This document shows positions 61,564-64,000 of a stretch of 64,000 nucleotides of DNA, piece after piece. Made by a program: the position numbers and the translations under genes. Where the stretch lies: the NCBI GenBank assembly GCA_958295865.1, contig CATQHF010000001.1, positions 682,001 through 746,000 on the forward strand. The letters are read 5' to 3'. The stretch comes from an uncultured Dehalococcoidia bacterium. Its GTDB lineage: Bacteria > Chloroflexota > Dehalococcoidia > Lucifugimonadales > JADFKI01. The stretch's first letter is position 1; each line of letters opens with the position of its first letter. Below the pieces are notes generated by a model. That model was not told where the DNA came from, did no database searches, and was given only the letters and a program-made list of their open reading frames with translations.

Positions 61564-61639
61564 CGGGGCGTAGCGCAGTCGGTAGCGCGCCACGTTCGGG
61601 ACGTGGAGGTCGCTGGTTCAAGTCCAGTCGCCCCGACCA
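61564..61639 (+). tRNA. tRNA-Pro (anticodon CGG), CCA encoded
   Basis: Acceptor CGGGGCG (61564-61570) pairs with CGCCCCG (61629-61635). Discriminator A and an encoded CCA follow (61637-61639). The anticodon arm CCACG-TTCGGGA-CGTGG gives anticodon CGG. The T arm has TTCAAGT. All cloverleaf arms are intact. Confidence 0.96.
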
Positions 61640-61830
61640 ATTGCCGCATTGTCGCATGCGGTGTCCCTCTACAAGCTCAGATGAACGGGAACTGCATGCC
61701 GCCGCCCCGTGAATTGTGCAATGTCGGATATGGCGGCGTGATAATCATCTGTTAATGTGATGTAATGCGGCGTTAATTATTGACACTTTTGTTGATTTTT
61801 GCTAATCTCGTTTCACTGGACATAGTCAGA

Positions 61831-62100
61831 GAATAGCGCAAACGCATTGAAGGGGAGTAGTACGGGAGGCACCGGCTACAGAGAGTCGGCGGCGCTGGGA
61901 GCCGACGCCAAGGACCTCCGAGAACTCGCCCCGCAGCGCCCATCCCGAACAGCGGCGACGCGCCGGATACCGTCGCTTTGCCAGTAGGGTTGGTCGGTTG
62001 GCAACCGTTATCAGCCGCCGAGAGGCCCCCTTTGCGGGGCAAATTGGGTGGTACCGCGAGATTTCAAAATCCCGTCCCTTTGTGTGGACGGGATTTTTTG
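61831..62100 (+). promoter_or_regulatory. T-box riboswitch, leucine-type, controlling ilvB
   Basis: The leader has the AGTA-type internal loop (GGGGAGTAGTAC, about 61852-61863), a GC-rich stem I apical part, and on the 3' side GAGAA-CTC-G. This places CTC (Leu) as the probable specifier at 61925-61927. The T-box core GGGTGGTACCGCG (62046-62058) is exact; UGGU implies pairing with a tRNA whose discriminator base is A, which fits tRNA-Leu. A terminator hairpin follows. Uncharged tRNA-Leu should therefore turn on ilvB-ilvN. The specifier call is my reading of the fold and is less certain than the T-box itself. Confidence 0.9.
62068..62099 (+). terminator. T-box intrinsic terminator
   Basis: AATCCCGTCC (62068-62077) pairs with GGACGGGATT (62086-62095), followed by TTTTG. 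The antiterminator would pair upstream T-box bases with part of the 5' arm. Confidence 0.9.
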
Positions 62101-62121
62101 TGGATATAGGAGAATCTGTAT

Positions 62122-63822
62122 ATGAAGATGAACGGCGGACAGATGGTCTGCGCGAGCCTGATTCGTGAGGGCGTGGATGTGATATTCGGGCTTCCGGGCG
62201 GCGCGATACTGCCCCTGTATCAGATATTGCCGGAGTTCCCTGAGCTGCGGCATATATTGGTGCGGCATGAGCAGGGCGCGGCGCATGCGGCGGACGGCTA
62301 TGCGCGCGTTACCGGACGCCCCGGCGTTGCCTGGGCGACATCGGGCCCGGGCGCGACTAATCTGGTTACGGGCATCGCCACGGCGCAGATGGACTCTGTG
62401 CCGATGGTGGTCATCACGGGACAGGTTGGCAGGGCAGCCATCGGCTCCGATGCCTTTCAGGAGTGCGACACGACGGGCATCACGCTGCCCATAACCAAGC
62501 ACAACTACCTCGTCATGAGCGCGGAGGAGATCCCGCGCGTAATCAGGGAAGCGTTTCACATAGCGAACACGGGCAGGCCGGGGCCTGTGCTGGTTGACAT
62601 ACCTAAGGATGTGTTCACCGAGGTCGCCGAGTTCGAGTATCCCGATGAGGTTCATCTGCCCGGCTACAATCCGACGCTGAAGCCTCATTCCGGGCAGGTG
62701 CGGCGCGCCGCGAAGCTCATCGAAGAGGCGGAGCGGCCGGTGATTATCGCGGGGCATGGCGTCATCATATCCAGGGCGTATGATGAGCTGCTGGAGCTTG
62801 CGGAGAAGGCGCAAATCCCGGTCATAACCACGCTGCTGGGCGTGAGCAGCTTCCCGACGGGGCATGTGCTTTCGGCGGGCTGGCCCGGCATGCACGGCAT
62901 GGCTTATGCCAGCCTCGCTATCGAGGAAGCGGACTTGCTGATTGCGCTGGGCATGCGCTTCGATGACAGGATTACGGGCGACACGCGCACATTCGCGGTC
63001 AATTCCAAGAAGATTCATGTGGACATAGACCCGTCTGAGATTGGCAAGAACATCAAGGTGGATGTGCCAATCGTGGGCGACCTCAAGCTCGTCTTGCAGG
63101 CGCTGAACAAGCGGGTGAAGCCGCTGCTGCACGGCGACTGGATAGCGCGCGTCGACCAGCTGCGGCGGGAGCATCCGCTGCACAGCGCGGACGACACCGA
63201 CTCGCTTCAGATGCGCTATGTGGTGCAGGCGATAGACGAGGCGACTAATGGGAACGCGGTTATCGTTACGGGTGTTGGACAGCATCAGATGTGGGCGGCG
63301 CAGTATTATTCGTTCAAGCGGCCTAATTCGCTGGTGTCGTCCTGTGGGTCGGGGGCGATGGGCTATGAGGTGCCGGGCGCGATGGGCGCTCAGGTTGGCG
63401 CGGAGGACCGCGTGGTGTGGTCGGTCGCGGGCGACGGCGGCTTCCAGATGACGATGGTGGAGCTTGCCACGATTGTGGAGAACAACATTCCGGTCAAGTT
63501 CGCCATAATGAACAACAACTCGCTGGGGATGGTGCGGCAGTGGCAGGACTTCTTCTATGAGAAGGATCATGTCGCGACGATTTACAGCGGCAACCCTGAC
63601 TTTGTGAGGCTCGCGCAGGCTTTTGGCATGCTCGGCATTCGGGTTACGGAGAAGAGCCAGGTGAGCGCGGCGGTGGAGCGGGCGATGCTTCATCCGGGGC
63701 CGGTCATCGTTGACTTCGTAATCGAGAACGCCGACAACGTGTATCCGATGATACCGGCCGGCATGTCGGTGGGGCAGCTCATCGAGGAGCCTGCTTCCGT
63801 ACTCGAGGAGGCGCTCGGATGA
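62122..63822 (+). CDS. ilvB: Acetolactate synthase large subunit
   Basis: A 566-residue ThDP-dependent acetohydroxyacid synthase catalytic subunit, first common step of Val, Leu and Ile synthesis. The catalytic Glu is in [15 protein letters not shown] (about residues 51-65). FAD-binding middle domain features include [11 protein letters not shown]. The ThDP motif runs from GDGGFQM to [17 protein letters not shown] (about 436-475). The length is standard. ATG 62122 follows AGGAGAATC. It is regulated by the leader T-box, and the stop overlaps the ilvN start (ATGA). Confidence 0.97.
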   Translation: MKMNGGQMVCASLIREGVDVIFGLPGGAILPLYQILPEFPELRHILVRHEQGAAHAADGYARVTGRPGVAWATSGPGATNLVTGIATAQMDSVPMVVITGQVGRAAIGSDAFQECDTTGITLPITKHNYLVMSAEEIPRVIREAFHIANTGRPGPVLVDIPKDVFTEVAEFEYPDEVHLPGYNPTLKPHSGQVRRAAKLIEEAERPVIIAGHGVIISRAYDELLELAEKAQIPVITTLLGVSSFPTGHVLSAGWPGMHGMAYASLAIEEADLLIALGMRFDDRITGDTRTFAVNSKKIHVDIDPSEIGKNIKVDVPIVGDLKLVLQALNKRVKPLLHGDWIARVDQLRREHPLHSADDTDSLQMRYVVQAIDEATNGNAVIVTGVGQHQMWAAQYYSFKRPNSLVSSCGSGAMGYEVPGAMGAQVGAEDRVVWSVAGDGGFQMTMVELATIVENNIPVKFAIMNNNSLGMVRQWQDFFYEKDHVATIYSGNPDFVRLAQAFGMLGIRVTEKSQVSAAVERAMLHPGPVIVDFVIENADNVYPMIPAGMSVGQLIEEPASVLEEALG

Positions 63823-64000
63823 CGATGACGGCAACATCCAGCAAGCACACGATAACGGCGCTCGTGGAGGACAAGCCGGGCGTGCTGAATCGCGTCGCCA
63901 GCATGTTCAGGCGTCGCGGGTTCAACATATCCAGCCTCGCGGTGGGCAACAGCGAGATTCCCAACCTGTCGCGCATGACCTTCGTCGTGGAAGGCGACAG
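63819..64000 (+). CDS. ilvN: Acetolactate synthase regulatory subunit (5' part; runs off window)
   Basis: The frame opens at ATG 63819, overlapping the ilvB stop by four bases, and stays open to the window end. It shows an N-terminal ACT domain: [20 protein letters not shown], then [17 protein letters not shown] and [11 protein letters not shown]. This subunit binds branched-chain amino acids for feedback inhibition of the synthase. About 60 residues are visible. Confidence 0.95.
   Translation, partial: MTMTATSSKHTITALVEDKPGVLNRVASMFRRRGFNISSLAVGNSEIPNLSRMTFVVEGD

Noticed and set aside
62011-63837. 608-codon minus-strand open frame opposite ilvB
   Set aside because: Antisense shadow of ilvB and the T-box leader; no recognisable protein sequence.

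Overview
The window is high-GC bacterial chromosome, gene-dense except for repeat-filled gaps. It looks like a Chloroflexota (Dehalococcoidia/SAR202-like) genome. This taxonomic call is inference. It rests on the mix of oxidative or catabolic single-copy enzymes (Gfo/Idh/MocA, SMP-30, HpcH/HpaI aldolases, ThuA, SDR, RraA, uronate-dehydrogenase-like), an hrcA gene, a T-box ahead of ilvB, an Uma2 family gene pair and secreted proteins with Thr-Pro linkers. No rRNA or ribosomal marker is present to settle it.

Layout. 1-11.5 kb: small-molecule metabolism and transport (partial Gfo/Idh oxidoreductase, aldolase/SMP-30 pair, two MFS transporters, ThuA, SDR, CBS protein), with two small MITE-like insertions side by side at 4.9-5.3 kb. 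11.7-15.2 kb: housekeeping pyrG and rho, each with a recognisable promoter. 15.2-26.5 kb: a degenerate metallo-beta-lactamase-fold protein, an orphan HicB, several coiled-coil plus membrane-anchor proteins with internal DNA repeats, a cadherin-type secreted protein of about 1990 residues, a PD-(D/E)XK-like protein and a Pro/Thr repeat surface protein. 26.6-31 kb: hrcA, ffh and a lipoprotein HtrA-like protease fused to Cys-rich RCC1-like repeats. 31-36 kb: a tandemly duplicated Uma2 gene split by an intact IS5-family element, then TauE and a 6-phosphogluconate-dehydrogenase-like enzyme. 36.3-38.5 kb: the inverted second copy of a gene also present at 2 kb, a 216-bp tandem array and another MITE. 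38.6-42.4 kb: a large RCC1-like/Calx-beta membrane protein with a C16 tract next to its start. 42.4-48.2 kb: an operon of gamma-glutamyltransferase, cytosine-deaminase-like enzyme and DHA2 exporter, then RraA and an epimerase.

48.2-61.2 kb is a restriction-modification island: a methyltransferase fused to an Mrr-like nuclease, an SfiI-like type II pair (m4C-type methyltransferase and endonuclease overlapping by ATGA), and a type III res/mod system. Res and mod are separated by a cassette of two paralogous small proteins flanking a DUF2335 membrane protein. Inside mod, in the +1 frame, sits a complete S23/IVP-type four-helix-bundle gene that leaves the mod frame open. upp and a second HpcH-type aldolase lie within the island. 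61.5-64 kb: tRNA-Pro(CGG), a leucine-type T-box, ilvB and the start of ilvN.

Intergenic DNA is dominated by a few dispersed palindromic repeat families and by MITE-like elements with inverted termini. Several of these elements have 8-10 bp flanking direct repeats. The most unusual signals are the gene nested in mod, the small-protein/DUF2335 cassette, the MITE families, the inverted promoter-plus-gene duplication, and the C16 tract.
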